Positions 48,306 through 57,656 of a stretch of DNA of 64,000 bases are shown piece by piece (within the stretch, counting starts at the first letter, position 1; each line of letters opens with the position of its first letter). Source of the stretch: Streptomyces sp. 378 (GTDB taxonomy: Bacteria > Actinomycetota > Actinomycetes > Streptomycetales > Streptomycetaceae); NCBI RefSeq assembly GCF_030124145.1, contig NZ_JASKMS010000026.1, forward strand, positions 57,108 to 121,107, written 5' to 3'. The translations under genes and the position numbers were made by a program. The notes under the pieces were generated by a model that did no database searches, was not told the DNA's origin, and worked only from the letters and a program-made list of their open reading frames with translations.

Positions 48306-49949
48306 ATGGACAGCGCGACGGACAGCGATCACGACAGCCAGGGCGCGGGGATCACCGTGCGGCGGGCGCTGGAGCTGCCGGGGCTGCGCAGTGGGCTGCC
48401 CGAGGTGCTGGCGGGAGCCGAGCGGCTCGGGCGGACCGTGCGCTGGGTGCACGCCGGGGAGGTGCCGCACATCGCCTCCCTGCTGAAGGGCGGCGAGCTG
48501 CTGCTGACCACCGGCTACGGCCTCGGCACCCGCCCCGCCGAGCAGCGGGCGTTCGTGCGCACCCTGGCCGAGCGCGGCATCGCGGCCCTGGTCGTGGAGC
48601 TGGGTCCGCGTTTCACCCGGCTGCCCGCGGCCCTGGTCGACACGGCACGCGCGGCCGGGCTGCCGCTGGTCCAGCTGCACCGCGAGGTGCCGTTCGTCAC
48701 GGTCACGGAGGAGGTCCACACCGAGATCGTCAACGGCCACTACGCCCTCCTGCAGCGGGCCGAGGAGGTGCACCGGCGGTGCACGCAGGCCGTGCTGGGG
48801 GGCGGCGGAGTGCCCCAAGTGCTCGGCATCCTGGCCGACTTCGCCGGCAACCCGGTGTTCCTGGAGACGGCGGACGGGCAGTTGCTGTACGCGGCGGGGG
48901 CCGGCCCCGAGGGCGCGGACCCGCTCCAGGTGTGGGAAGGGCTGCGGGGCCGGCACAAGGAGGAACCGCCGCCGGCGGGTTCGGTCCTGGTGGACGTGCC
49001 GGGCGGCGGGCCGGGCAGTGGCGGCGTCCGGGCACGGCTTGTGCTGCTGCCCGTGCGGTCCGCGCCGGCGCCGGTGCACCGGATGGCGGCCGAGCGGGCC
49101 GCGGGCATCCTGGCCGTGGTGCTGATGCAGGCCCGCCAGGAGGAGGAACTGGCGGCGCGTGGACGCGGCGACTTCCTCACCGACCTCGCCGAGGGCCGGA
49201 TCACGGCCGAGGACGCCCCGGCGCAGGCACGCGTGCTGGGCTTCCGGCCGGGAGAGGGCCCGCTGCTGCCGGTGGTCATGCGGCTCGGGGACGCCCTGTC
49301 CTCGGGCGGGGGCTGGGCGGTGCCGGCGCGGGCGATCTCGGAGGAACTGGCGTCGCTGGGCGTGCCGGTGCTGCTGGGGGTGCGGCCGGTGGAGGGCCGG
49401 GTGCTGGTGCTGCTCGGCCTGCGCGCGGAGCCGGAGCGGGAGACGGTCGCGGACCGGGTGGCGGCGGCGCTGCGGGCGGGGGTGGGCCGGGCCGGGATGC
49501 CGCGGCCGGGCGGGCAGCCGCCCGTGGTGGTCGTGGGCCTGGCCGGGGGCTGGACGGCGGCGGCCTCGGGCCTGCGGCACGCGGCCGAGACGGCCACGGC
49601 GGCCCAGGGCCTGCCGGACCGGCCCTGGTACGACGCCCGGAGCCTCGACATCGACCTGCTGCTGTGGCGGCTGCGTGACCAGCCGGACCTGGCGGCCTTC
49701 GTCGACCGCGCTCTCGGCCCGCTCCTGGAGCACGACCGCCGCTCCCGGCCGGCGCTGCTGCCCACGCTCACGACGTATCTCGCCCACGCGGGCCGCAAGG
49801 CGGAGACGGCCCGGGAGCTGCACCTGAACCGGCAGACCCTTTACAACCGCCTGGCACGCATCGGGGAGTTGCTGGGCACGGACCTCGACGACCCGCAGAC
49901 GGTCCTGGCCCTGAGCCTGGCTCTGCGGGCCCGCCGGCACGTGCCGTAG
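48306..49949 (+). CDS. PucR-family transcriptional regulator
   Basis: 547 residues from ATG 48306 (leaderless-type start). The N-terminal PucR domain spans about 14-130 (ITVRRALELPGLRSGLPEVLAG, VRWVHAGEV and LLKGGELLLTTGYGL). A GAF-like or GGDEF-like middle follows, and the C-terminal HTH_30 (CdaR type) contains LTTYLAHAGRKAETARELHLNRQTLYNRLARIGELLGTDLDDP (about 490-533). Such proteins often activate purine or amino-acid catabolism. No purine genes are adjacent, so its targets are unknown. Confidence 0.88.
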   Translation: MDSATDSDHDSQGAGITVRRALELPGLRSGLPEVLAGAERLGRTVRWVHAGEVPHIASLLKGGELLLTTGYGLGTRPAEQRAFVRTLAERGIAALVVELGPRFTRLPAALVDTARAAGLPLVQLHREVPFVTVTEEVHTEIVNGHYALLQRAEEVHRRCTQAVLGGGGVPQVLGILADFAGNPVFLETADGQLLYAAGAGPEGADPLQVWEGLRGRHKEEPPPAGSVLVDVPGGGPGSGGVRARLVLLPVRSAPAPVHRMAAERAAGILAVVLMQARQEEELAARGRGDFLTDLAEGRITAEDAPAQARVLGFRPGEGPLLPVVMRLGDALSSGGGWAVPARAISEELASLGVPVLLGVRPVEGRVLVLLGLRAEPERETVADRVAAALRAGVGRAGMPRPGGQPPVVVVGLAGGWTAAASGLRHAAETATAAQGLPDRPWYDARSLDIDLLLWRLRDQPDLAAFVDRALGPLLEHDRRSRPALLPTLTTYLAHAGRKAETARELHLNRQTLYNRLARIGELLGTDLDDPQTVLALSLALRARRHVP

Positions 49950-49955
49950 GGGCCT

Positions 49956-51098
49956 TCAAGGCAGCGGCCTCGGCTGGGTCAACTCGTCGTAGACGCTCAG
50001 GACCTGTGCGACCGTCTCGTCCTCAGTCGGCCAGGTGGCGGCCTGCCGGGCGCCCCTGGCAATCAGCAGTTCCCGGCGCGTCCGGTCGCCGAGCAGCCCG
50101 ACGACGGCGTCGGCGAAGGCCTTCGCGTCCCCGTACGGGACGAGTTCGGCGGCGTCGCCGACCAGTTCGGGGATGCCGCCGACCTCCGTGGCGACGAGCG
50201 GCACGCGCGCGTGGAGGGCCTCCTGGGCGAGGACGGAGCGGGCCTCCCAGCGGCTCGGCAGCAGGGCGAGGTCGGCGGCGGCGAGCAGGTCCGTGATGTC
50301 GTCGCGCCGCCCGATGAGCCGGACCGGCAGTCCCTCCTCCTCGATCCGTGCCTGGAGTTCACCACGCAGCGGCCCCTCCCCGGCGATCACGACCAGGGGC
50401 AGGGGGTCGAGCCGGCGCCAGGCGCGCGCGGCGTCCAGCAGTACGTCGTATCCGCGGTGCTGGTCCAGGGAGCCGACGGCCATCAGCAGCGGCCGTCCGA
50501 TGGCGCCCAGTTCGGCGCGCGCCTTGGGCCGCCGCCGATCGGGGTCGTCGGGCTCCGGGGGCCTGCGGGAGCCGGGCAGCGCGACGGCCGCGAGCCGGGC
50601 GTCCCGCGCGCCGGTGAGCCGGGCCCGGTCCACGAGCGCCGAGGTCGTGCCCAGCACCACGGTGGACGCCTTCACGACCCTCCGCTCGAGCACCCGCAGC
50701 AGGTGGGCCCGCGCACCGTCGACGTGCGCCCGGTCGTGCCACGTCACGACCAGCGGCGTGCGTACGCGCCGCCCGCTGAGGGCGAGCACGGTACGGAAGG
50801 AGGCGTGCAGCCCGTGCGCGTGCACCAGATCGGCGTGGGCGCAGGCCGCCCGCAGGGCCGCCACCGACACCGGGTCGCTGCTGCGCGGCACATGCACGTG
50901 GTCGGCGCCGACTCCACCGAAGTCATAGGCGCGGTCCGCCTCATAGGGGGCGCACACCGTGACTTTCACGCCCCGCGCGACGAGCCCCGCGGCCAGCGAG
51001 CGCACATGCGCACTGCTGGCGGCGTTGCCTCCGCCCAGCACCTGCACGGTGCGCAGCGGCAACTGGCCATGCGGTGCGTGGCTGCTCACGGGGGTCAC
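49956..51098 (-). CDS. Glycosyltransferase family 4
   Basis: 380 residues, GTG start at 51098. GT-B fold: QVLGGGNAASSAHVRSLAAGLVARGVKVTV at the N-terminus and VHAHGLHASFRTVLAL for the acceptor domain. The donor domain has GSLDQHRGYDVLLDAARAW, VIAGEGPLRGELQARI and the E-x7-E motif PSRWEARSVLAQEALHARVPLVATEVGGIPELV (about 280-312). It probably uses an NDP-sugar to glycosylate a lipid or polysaccharide precursor. It converges with the PucR gene (6 bp apart). Confidence 0.88.
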   Translation of the reverse strand: MTPVSSHAPHGQLPLRTVQVLGGGNAASSAHVRSLAAGLVARGVKVTVCAPYEADRAYDFGGVGADHVHVPRSSDPVSVAALRAACAHADLVHAHGLHASFRTVLALSGRRVRTPLVVTWHDRAHVDGARAHLLRVLERRVVKASTVVLGTTSALVDRARLTGARDARLAAVALPGSRRPPEPDDPDRRRPKARAELGAIGRPLLMAVGSLDQHRGYDVLLDAARAWRRLDPLPLVVIAGEGPLRGELQARIEEEGLPVRLIGRRDDITDLLAAADLALLPSRWEARSVLAQEALHARVPLVATEVGGIPELVGDAAELVPYGDAKAFADAVVGLLGDRTRRELLIARGARQAATWPTEDETVAQVLSVYDELTQPRPLP

Positions 51099-51322
51099 GT
51101 GGCCGGGCTCCTGGTTCGGGTCGGGCGGTCACGACGCGGTTTCGCACGCGTACTCCGCCAAGGATGCCAGGACAGACGGGGGTTCCGGGAACGCCGGAAC
51201 GCCGGCGGCCGGGCAGCGGGGCGCGGCACCGGGGGAATGCGCCGGGCCGAGTCACCCACACGAGTGAACTTGGGCGACCCGCCCGTTCCCTGCCGACACC
51301 CCCGCCGGTGGCGTCGCCCCGG

Positions 51323-53059
51323 CTAACCGTCCGCCCTTGCCGTCGCCAGCAACTCCTCCGCGTGCGCCCGGGCCGTCTCCGAGTCCTCCTGGCCGGCGAG
51401 CATGCGGGACAGTTCGCGGACCCGCTCCTCCCCTTCCAGGACCTTGACGCCGGAGCGGGTCACGGACCCGTCGTTGGTCTTCTCGACCAGCAGCTGCCGG
51501 TCGGCGAAGGCGGCCACCTGCGGCAGATGCGTCACCACCACGACCTGTGCGGTCTTCGCCAGCCGCGCGAGCCGCCGGCCGATCTCGACCGCCGCCTTGC
51601 CACCGACTCCGGCGTCGACCTCGTCGAAGAGGTAGGTGGGCACGGGATCCGTCCCGGCGAACACGACCTCCACGGCCAGCATCACCCGCGACAGCTCACC
51701 GCCGGACGCGCCCTTGGCGATCGGCCGGGGCGGCGCGCCCGGGTGCGGGGCCAGCAGCAGCTCGACCTCGTCGGCGCCCGCGGGCCCGTAGGCGACCGGA
51801 CGCCCGCCGACCTCGACGCCCTCCGGGTCCTCGGTCTGCCGGATGTCGAAGGACACGCGCGCGTGCGGCATGGCGAGCGAGGCCAGCTCGGCGGTCACGG
51901 CGGCGGCGAACCGCTCGGCGGCCTCCGCCCGGGCGTCGGTCAAGGCTTGTGCCAGACCGCCCAGTTCGGACCGCAGCGCGTCCCGCTCGGCGGTCAGCTC
52001 CCCGATCCGCTCGTCGTCACCGTCGAGTTCGGTCAGCCGGGCGGCACTCTGCTCGGCCCAGGCCAGCACGGTGGCGATGTCCTCGCCGTACTTCCGCGTC
52101 AGTCCGGTCAGCGCGGCCCGCCGCTCCTCGACGGCCGACAGCCGCAGCGGATCGGCGTCCAGGTCGTCGGCGTATCCCGCGAGGTCGCCGGCCGCGTCGC
52201 GCAGCAGGATCCCGATCTCCCCGATGCGGTCGGCGAGCGTGGCCAGCGCCGGGTCGTGCGACCGTACGGCGTCCAGGGCCCGCTGGGCGCCCGCGACGAG
52301 CGTCCCGGCGTCGACGCCCTCCGGGTCCTCGGGGTTGCCCGCGAGGGCGGCGTGCGCGGCCGCGGCGGCGGACGCCAGCGCCTCGGCGTGCCCCAGCCGC
52401 TCGGCCTCCTCGGCCAGCTCCACGTCCTCACCCGCACGGGGTTCCACGGCGGCGATCTCGTCGAGCCCGAAACGCAGCAGATCGGCCTCCTGGGCCCGCT
52501 CGCGCGCCCGGGTGGTGATCTCGTCGAGCTCGGTGGAGACGGCCCGCAGCCGCTTGTACGCCTCGCCGTACTTGGCCAGCGGCCCGGCGACCGCGTCGCC
52601 CGCGTACCGGTCGAGCGCCTGCCGCTGCCGGGACAGCTTGAGCAGCCCCTGCTGGTCGGTCTGCCCGTGCACGGCCACCAGCTCGTCGGCGAGTTCGGCC
52701 AGCACGCCCACGGGCACGCTGCGTCCGCCCAGGTGCGCCCGTGAGCGCCCCTCGGCGGAAACGGTACGGCTGATCAGCAGGGCCCCGTCGTCGAGCTCGG
52801 CCCCGGCCTCCTCGGCACGCACCGCGGCCGCGGCGTCCCGGGGGACGGTGATCCGCCCCTCCACGACCGCCTTGCCGGCCCCGATCCGCACGAGCGCAGG
52901 GTCGGCCCGCCCGCCCAGCAGCAACCCCAGGCTGGTGACCACCATGGTCTTGCCCGCACCCGTCTCACCGGTGACCGCGGTGAACCCGGGCGACAGCTCG
53001 ACGACAGCATCGTCGATCACGCCCAGCGACCGTATCCGCATCTCCTCCAACACGGACAC
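51323..53059 (-). CDS. recN: DNA repair protein RecN
   Basis: 578 residues from the GTG at 53059; a TTG two codons on and an ATG four codons later are alternatives. SMC-like: Walker A GETGAGKTM (31-39), long coiled-coil arms in the middle (about 150-370), ABC signature GASGGELSRVMLAVEVV (about 445-460) and Walker B TYLFDEVDAGVGG (about 470-483). It acts in double-strand-break repair. Last gene of the tlyA-nadK-recN group, separated from nadK by 301 bp that include a dispersed repeat. No SOS box was seen upstream. Confidence 0.95.
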   Translation of the reverse strand: MSVLEEMRIRSLGVIDDAVVELSPGFTAVTGETGAGKTMVVTSLGLLLGGRADPALVRIGAGKAVVEGRITVPRDAAAAVRAEEAGAELDDGALLISRTVSAEGRSRAHLGGRSVPVGVLAELADELVAVHGQTDQQGLLKLSRQRQALDRYAGDAVAGPLAKYGEAYKRLRAVSTELDEITTRARERAQEADLLRFGLDEIAAVEPRAGEDVELAEEAERLGHAEALASAAAAAHAALAGNPEDPEGVDAGTLVAGAQRALDAVRSHDPALATLADRIGEIGILLRDAAGDLAGYADDLDADPLRLSAVEERRAALTGLTRKYGEDIATVLAWAEQSAARLTELDGDDERIGELTAERDALRSELGGLAQALTDARAEAAERFAAAVTAELASLAMPHARVSFDIRQTEDPEGVEVGGRPVAYGPAGADEVELLLAPHPGAPPRPIAKGASGGELSRVMLAVEVVFAGTDPVPTYLFDEVDAGVGGKAAVEIGRRLARLAKTAQVVVVTHLPQVAAFADRQLLVEKTNDGSVTRSGVKVLEGEERVRELSRMLAGQEDSETARAHAEELLATARADG

Positions 53060-53360
53060 GACCTTACGAGGTCGGGACGGAGAAGTGCGACCTCCCCACC
53101 CCTGTCACCCACGCGAGTGGACCGGGCCCAGGGGCGCGGGGCTGTATCAATGTGCGGCTCCGCCGCGTGGGCGCGAACAACCACAATCCACCCGCACCCG
53201 CCGACGCGCCGCGACCACCCCCCTCGGCCCGCTAGTGTGCTGCGCCAGAAATCCGTCGGTAGATCTGTCTCGTCTCGGCGGTCGGATTCTCGCCGCCGAC
53301 CAGGGGCGTTGACCGTCCGCAGCTCAGCGGGAACTACCTAGGAACTTCCGGCGCGGGACA
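53060..53360. other. nadK-recN intergenic region
   Basis: 301 bp; carries a dispersed Streptomyces-type repeat at about 53127-53205 and presumably the recN promoter. GAAC-N4-GTTC and TGTCAGTG boxes are absent. Confidence 0.55.
53127..53205. repeat. Dispersed intergenic Streptomyces repeat
   Basis: CCCAGGGGCGCGGGGCTGTA, then TCAATG, TGCGGCTCCGCCGCGTGGGC, GCGA and CCAC is a sequence type I recall in many copies between Streptomyces genes. It contains a GCGG-CTCC-GCCGC hairpin. Copy number cannot be checked here; only this copy was noticed in the window. Confidence 0.55.
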
Positions 53361-54266
53361 CTAGTGCGGAGCCCCCCGCCACCCGGAAACGGGCAGCGCG
53401 AACTTCGCCACCAGCCGGTCCGTGAACGAAGCATGGTGCAGCCGGGCCAGCCGCACCGGCACGGCTCCCCGCCGCACCTCCACCCTCGCCCCCGGCGGCA
53501 GCTCCACGGTCCGCCGCCCGTCACACCACAGCACACCCGGCGGAACGTGCGGCAGAACCTCCACAGCCAACACGGAATCCGGCGATGTCACGAGCGGCTT
53601 CGCGAACAGCGCGTGCGCGGAGATGGGCACCATCAGCAGCGCCTCGACCTCCGGCCACACCACCGGCCCGCCCGCGGAGAACGCGTACGCCGTCGACCCC
53701 GTCGGCGTCGCGCACACGATCCCGTCACAGCCGAACCCCGTCACCGGCCGCCCGTCGATCTCCAGGACGACCTCCAGCATCCGCTCGGCGGACACCTTCT
53801 GCACGGCCGCCTCGTTCAGCGCCCAGTCCGTGTGCACGATGTCCCCGTTGCGGTGCACCACGACGTCGACGGTCATCCGCTCCTCGACCTCGTACGCCTT
53901 GGTCACCACCCGGTCGACAACCTTGTCGAGGTCGTCCCGCTCGGCCTCCGCGAGGAACCCGACACGCCCGAGGTTGACGCCCAGCATCGGCACACCCGAC
54001 GCCCGCGCGAACTCGGCACCGCGCAGCAGCGTGCCGTCGCCGCCCAGCACGATGAGCAGCTCACACCCGTCGAGGCACTGCGGAGTGGCCTCCTTGACCA
54101 GCTCCACCTCCGCCGGCAGCGGCAGGTCGCGCGCCTCGGCCGCCAGGACGCGCACGCCCAGCCCGGAGCGCAGCAGCCCTTTCACCACGAGCTCGGCACT
54201 GCGCACGGCGGCGGGCCGCCCCGTGTGGGCGAGCAGGAAAACAGTACGAGCTCGGTTCTCGGTCAA
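53361..54266 (-). CDS. nadK: NAD kinase
   Basis: 301 residues from the TTG at 54266, which overlaps the tlyA stop (TTGA). Signature GGDGT in IVLGGDGTLLRGAEFAR (72-88), LGVNLGRVGFL, the NE motif in WALNEAAVQK and the glycine-rich TPTGSTAYAFSAGGPVV. It phosphorylates NAD to NADP. Translationally coupled to tlyA, an arrangement conserved in actinobacteria. Confidence 0.95.
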   Translation of the reverse strand: MTENRARTVFLLAHTGRPAAVRSAELVVKGLLRSGLGVRVLAAEARDLPLPAEVELVKEATPQCLDGCELLIVLGGDGTLLRGAEFARASGVPMLGVNLGRVGFLAEAERDDLDKVVDRVVTKAYEVEERMTVDVVVHRNGDIVHTDWALNEAAVQKVSAERMLEVVLEIDGRPVTGFGCDGIVCATPTGSTAYAFSAGGPVVWPEVEALLMVPISAHALFAKPLVTSPDSVLAVEVLPHVPPGVLWCDGRRTVELPPGARVEVRRGAVPVRLARLHHASFTDRLVAKFALPVSGWRGAPH

Positions 54267-55078
54267 CGCGGCCCCTCCGCCACTGCACGGTCAACGTCGG
54301 CCGGGTCCGGTTCCGGTGCCCCGGCCCGCAGCCACAAGAAGTATTCGACATTCCCCGACGGCCCGGGCAGCGGACTGGCCGTCACACCCTTCACCCCGAG
54401 CCCCAGCCCCCAGGCCTTCTCGGCCACCCCCCGTACCGCCTCGGCGCGCAGCTCGGTGCTGCGTACCACTCCCCCGCTGCCCAGCCGCTCCTTGCCCACC
54501 TCGAACTGCGGCTTGACCATCATCACCAGGTCGGCGTCCGGTTTCACACACCGCACCAGGGCGGGCAGGACCAGCCCGAGCGGGATGAAGGACAGATCCC
54601 CCACGACAAGATCCACTGGCTCCCCATCGATCGCTTCAAGCGTCAACTCGCGTACGTTCGTACGGTCCTTGACGGTGACGCGTTCATCCTTCCGGAGGGA
54701 CCACGCGAGCTGTCCGTATCCGACGTCCACGGCGACGACGTGGGCGGCGCCCGCCCGCAGCAGGACGTCGGTGAAACCGCCGGTGGACGCGCCCGCGTCG
54801 AGCGCCCTGCGCCCCTCGACGGGCAGCCCCCGCGGCCCGAAGACGGCGAGCGCCCCGGCGAGCTTGTGGCCGCCCCGGGAGACGTAGTCGGGGTCGCCGT
54901 CGTCCTGGGCCACCACGATCGCGACCGCGGTCTCCACCTGCGTGGCGGGTTTGGTCGCGACGGTCTTGCCGACGGAGACGCGTCCGGCGGCGATCAGCTG
55001 GCCGGCGTGCTCACGCGAACGCGCGAGCTTCCGGCGGACCAGCTCCGCGTCCAGACGGCGGCGTGCGACTCCTGCCAC
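54263..55078 (-). CDS. tlyA: TlyA-family rRNA 2'-O-methyltransferase / haemolysin-like protein
   Basis: 271 residues from the GTG at 55078 (AGGAG, about 11-nt spacer). An N-terminal S4 RNA-binding domain (RRRLDAELVRRKLARSREHAGQLIAAGRVSV) is followed by an FtsJ-like methyltransferase domain with motif I ALDAGASTGGFTDVLL, DVGYGQLAWSL, DLVVGDLSFI and MVKPQFEVGKERLGSGG. TlyA methylates 16S and 23S rRNA and affects capreomycin sensitivity in mycobacteria. Followed by the coupled nadK. Confidence 0.93.
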   Translation of the reverse strand: MAGVARRRLDAELVRRKLARSREHAGQLIAAGRVSVGKTVATKPATQVETAVAIVVAQDDGDPDYVSRGGHKLAGALAVFGPRGLPVEGRRALDAGASTGGFTDVLLRAGAAHVVAVDVGYGQLAWSLRKDERVTVKDRTNVRELTLEAIDGEPVDLVVGDLSFIPLGLVLPALVRCVKPDADLVMMVKPQFEVGKERLGSGGVVRSTELRAEAVRGVAEKAWGLGLGVKGVTASPLPGPSGNVEYFLWLRAGAPEPDPADVDRAVAEGPR

Positions 55079-55085
55079 GTTCGGT

Positions 55086-55361
55086 TCAGCTCCTAGGTCC
55101 AGGCGGTGTCGGGGGCACCGGGGGTCCCGGGCGTACGTCGAGCGCGGTGAGCGCGTCACGCAGCCCCCGGTGTACATCCTCGTACACCTCGATGTGCCCG
55201 TCCGTGGCGAGGTGGTCGGCGTCGCCGAGCCGGTCCAGGGCCGCGTCCACAGCGGCGTCACCGGTGGGCGTGCGCGGCACGTTCAGGGGGGCCGGTGCGG
55301 CGGGGTCGTGCGCCGGCTCTTCCTCCGCCACCGGCGGGGGCTCGGGAACTGCGTCGTCCAT
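55086..55361 (-). CDS. Small acidic Pro-rich protein upstream of tlyA
   Basis: 91 residues, 7 bp before the tlyA start. The centre DAAVDAALDRLGDADHLATDGHIEVYEDVHRGLRDALTALD looks like a conserved helical segment; both ends are Pro/Ala-rich. ATG at 55361 has no ribosome site, but TAGCGT (55373-55368 on this strand) ends 6 nt upstream, suggesting a leaderless mRNA that starts the tlyA operon. Function unknown. Confidence 0.7.
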   Translation of the reverse strand: MDDAVPEPPPVAEEEPAHDPAAPAPLNVPRTPTGDAAVDAALDRLGDADHLATDGHIEVYEDVHRGLRDALTALDVRPGPPVPPTPPGPRS

Positions 55362-55403
55362 GCCCCGACGCTACCGCGAACCGCTGCGGTACCGTCGACC
55401 GCG

Positions 55404-55751
55404 ATGGCCACGATCGAGGAGTGCCGCAGCGCACTCGACAAACTCTCGGACAACATGCAGCGCGCCGAAGGGGACGTCCGCGACGCCGCGGCCCTGGACC
55501 GCTCGGTGAGCTGCCACATCACGGACCTCGACATCACCTTCGTCGGCCGCATGCGCGGCGGGCGGATCGACGTGCACGACACCGTGCCGGGGCCGCCACC
55601 CGGCAGGGCCGAGATCAGACTCGCCATGACCGGCGACGACCTGGTCGCCCTGGTCGGCGGCGAGCTGAACTTCGCCAAGGCCTGGGGCTCCGGCCGGGTC
55701 AGGCTGCACGCGGGGGTGCGGGACCTGTTGCAGCTCAGGAAGCTCCTGTAG
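55404..55751 (+). CDS. SCP2 sterol-carrier-like domain protein
   Basis: 115 residues. MATIEECRSALDKLSDNMQ, then DRSVSCHITDLDITFVGRMRGGRI, RLAMTGDDLVALVGGELNFAKAWGSGRVRLHAGVRDLLQL form a single SCP2-type fold whose hydrophobic cavity usually binds lipids. ATG 55404 has TACCGT 8 nt upstream and no ribosome site (leaderless type). Divergent from the tlyA operon with 42 bp between starts. Its 3' end overlaps the convergent ABC-ATPase gene by 17 bp. Confidence 0.82.
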   Translation: MATIEECRSALDKLSDNMQRAEGDVRDAAALDRSVSCHITDLDITFVGRMRGGRIDVHDTVPGPPPGRAEIRLAMTGDDLVALVGGELNFAKAWGSGRVRLHAGVRDLLQLRKLL

Positions 55752-56622
55752 CCGCGACCTTGCCGCCCGTGCCCTGAGCGCGGGTCTTGCGCGCCGCCGG
55801 CACGACCAGCGGCGTGCCCGTCTCCGGGTCGTCGATGACCTGGCAGCGCAGTCCGAAGACCTCCTCGACCAGTGCCGCCGTGACGATGTCCTTCGGGGCC
55901 CCCTCGGCGACGACCCGGCCCTCGCGCAGGGCGATGAGGTGGGTGGCGTAGCGGGCGGCGTGGTTCAGGTCGTGCAGCACTGCGACGAGCGTGCGCCCCT
56001 GCTCCTCGTGCAGCTCCGCGCACAGGTCCAGTACGTCGATCTGGTGCTGGATGTCCAGGAAGGTCGTCGGTTCGTCGAGCAGCAGCAGCGGTGTCTGCTG
56101 GGCCAGCGCCATGGCGATCCACACGCGCTGGCGCTGCCCGCCCGAGAGCTCGTCGACGTAACGGTCACCGAGTTCGGCGACACCGGTCTGCCGCATGGAC
56201 TCCTGGACGACCCACTCGTCGTCCGCGGACCACTGGCGCAGGATGCCCTGGTGCGGGTAGCGGCCGCGGCCGACCAGGTCGGCGACGGTGATGCCGTCGG
56301 GCGCGACGGACGACTGGGGCAGCAGGCCGAGGGTCCGCGCGACCTTCTTCGCGGGCATCGACTGGATGACCTGCCCGTCGAGCAGCACCCGGCCCTCGCT
56401 CGGCTTGAGCATCCGCGACAGCGCCCGCAGCAGCGTCGACTTGCCGCATGCGTTGGGGCCGACGATCACCGTGAACGACTGGTCGGGTATCTCCACCGAC
56501 AGCTGCTCGGCGATGACCCGCTGGTCGTAGGCGAGGGTGACCTTCTCGGTGGACAGGCGGTTCACTGGGCTCCCTTGGTTGTTCAGTCCGCTGCCGGTGC
56601 TCTTCTCCGCACCGGTGCTCAT
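55735..56622 (-). CDS. Siderophore/iron ABC transporter ATP-binding protein (FecE type)
   Basis: 295 residues; ATG 56622 overlaps the upstream permease stop (ATGA). Walker A GPNACGKST (55-63), signature ELSGGQRQRVW (about 158-168), Walker B LLLLDEPTTFLD (about 178-189) and the switch His in AVLHDLNHA. Closest in pattern to Fe3+-siderophore importers. Third gene of an operon with two permeases under an iron box. Confidence 0.92.
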   Translation of the reverse strand: MSTGAEKSTGSGLNNQGSPVNRLSTEKVTLAYDQRVIAEQLSVEIPDQSFTVIVGPNACGKSTLLRALSRMLKPSEGRVLLDGQVIQSMPAKKVARTLGLLPQSSVAPDGITVADLVGRGRYPHQGILRQWSADDEWVVQESMRQTGVAELGDRYVDELSGGQRQRVWIAMALAQQTPLLLLDEPTTFLDIQHQIDVLDLCAELHEEQGRTLVAVLHDLNHAARYATHLIALREGRVVAEGAPKDIVTAALVEEVFGLRCQVIDDPETGTPLVVPAARKTRAQGTGGKVAATGAS

Positions 56623-57656
56623 ATCCGGCCCGCCCTGCGCTCGCTGACCAGCAGCCACAGCAGGTAGACCCCGCCGAGCACGCCGGTGACCACGCCCACG
56701 GGCAGTTGCTCGGAGCCGAACGCCCGCTGCGAGACCCAGTCGGCGACGACGAGCAGGGCGGCGCCCATGCACAGCGAGGGCAGCAGGTTCGGACCGGGCG
56801 AGCGGGTCAGGCGCCGGGCCAGCTGCGGCGCGGTGAGGGCGACGAAGCTGACGGGACCGGCCGCGGCGGTGGCGGAGGCGGTGAGCAGCACCGCCGCCAC
56901 CATGAGCAGCAGCCGCACCCGCTCGACCCGCACCCCGAGGGCGTACGACACGTCGTCGCCCATCTCCATCATCCGCAGCCCACGCGCGTTGACGAGGACG
57001 AGCGGAACCAGCACCGCGGTCAGCGCGAGCAGTGGCCACACCTGGTCCCAGTCACGGCCGTCGAGGGAGCCGGTCATCCACACGACCGCGCGGGCCGCGT
57101 CCACGATGTCGGACTTGGTCAGCAGATAGCCGTTGACCGCCGTGACGATGGCGGAGACGCCGATGCCGACCAGGACCAGCCGGTAGCCGTGCACGCCCCG
57201 CTTCCAGGCGAGCACGTAGATGGCGAGCCCGGTCACCAGGCCGCCCACCAGCGCGCCGACGGTGACCTGGTTGGCGGTCCCCGAGGTCAGCACGATCACC
57301 ACGAGCGCGCCGGCCGTCGCCCCCTGCCCGAGGCCGAGCACGTCCGGACTGCCCAGCGGGTTGCGGGAGATGGCCTGGAACAGCGCGCCGCCCAGTCCGA
57401 GCGAGGCGCCGACCAGCAGCCCGACCAGAACCCGCGGCAGCCGCAACTCGTTGACGATGAACTCCTGGCCCGGGTTGCCCTCGCCGACCAGCGTCCGCAG
57501 CACGTCGGCGGCCGGGATGGGGAAGTCGCCGGTACCGATGAGCACGACACTCGCCGCGAGCGCCGCGACGAGCAGCAGGAGCACGACGGTGACGGCCCGC
57601 ACGTCCAGGCGTATCGAGAGCCCGCCGGTCCGCACGGCACGATGGGTGGTCTTCAC
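56619..57656 (-). CDS. Siderophore/iron ABC transporter permease (FecCD family), second subunit
   Basis: 345 residues; the GTG at 57656 overlaps the preceding permease stop (GTGA). About ten TM helices with the FecCD hallmarks NELRLPRVLVGLLVGASLGLGGALFQAISRNPLGSPDVLG and, near the ATPase-coupling loop, GPVSFVALTAPQLARRL and a final GVVTGVLGGVYLLWLL. Pairs with the upstream permease. Confidence 0.92.
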   Translation of the reverse strand: MKTTHRAVRTGGLSIRLDVRAVTVVLLLLVAALAASVVLIGTGDFPIPAADVLRTLVGEGNPGQEFIVNELRLPRVLVGLLVGASLGLGGALFQAISRNPLGSPDVLGLGQGATAGALVVIVLTSGTANQVTVGALVGGLVTGLAIYVLAWKRGVHGYRLVLVGIGVSAIVTAVNGYLLTKSDIVDAARAVVWMTGSLDGRDWDQVWPLLALTAVLVPLVLVNARGLRMMEMGDDVSYALGVRVERVRLLLMVAAVLLTASATAAAGPVSFVALTAPQLARRLTRSPGPNLLPSLCMGAALLVVADWVSQRAFGSEQLPVGVVTGVLGGVYLLWLLVSERRAGRI

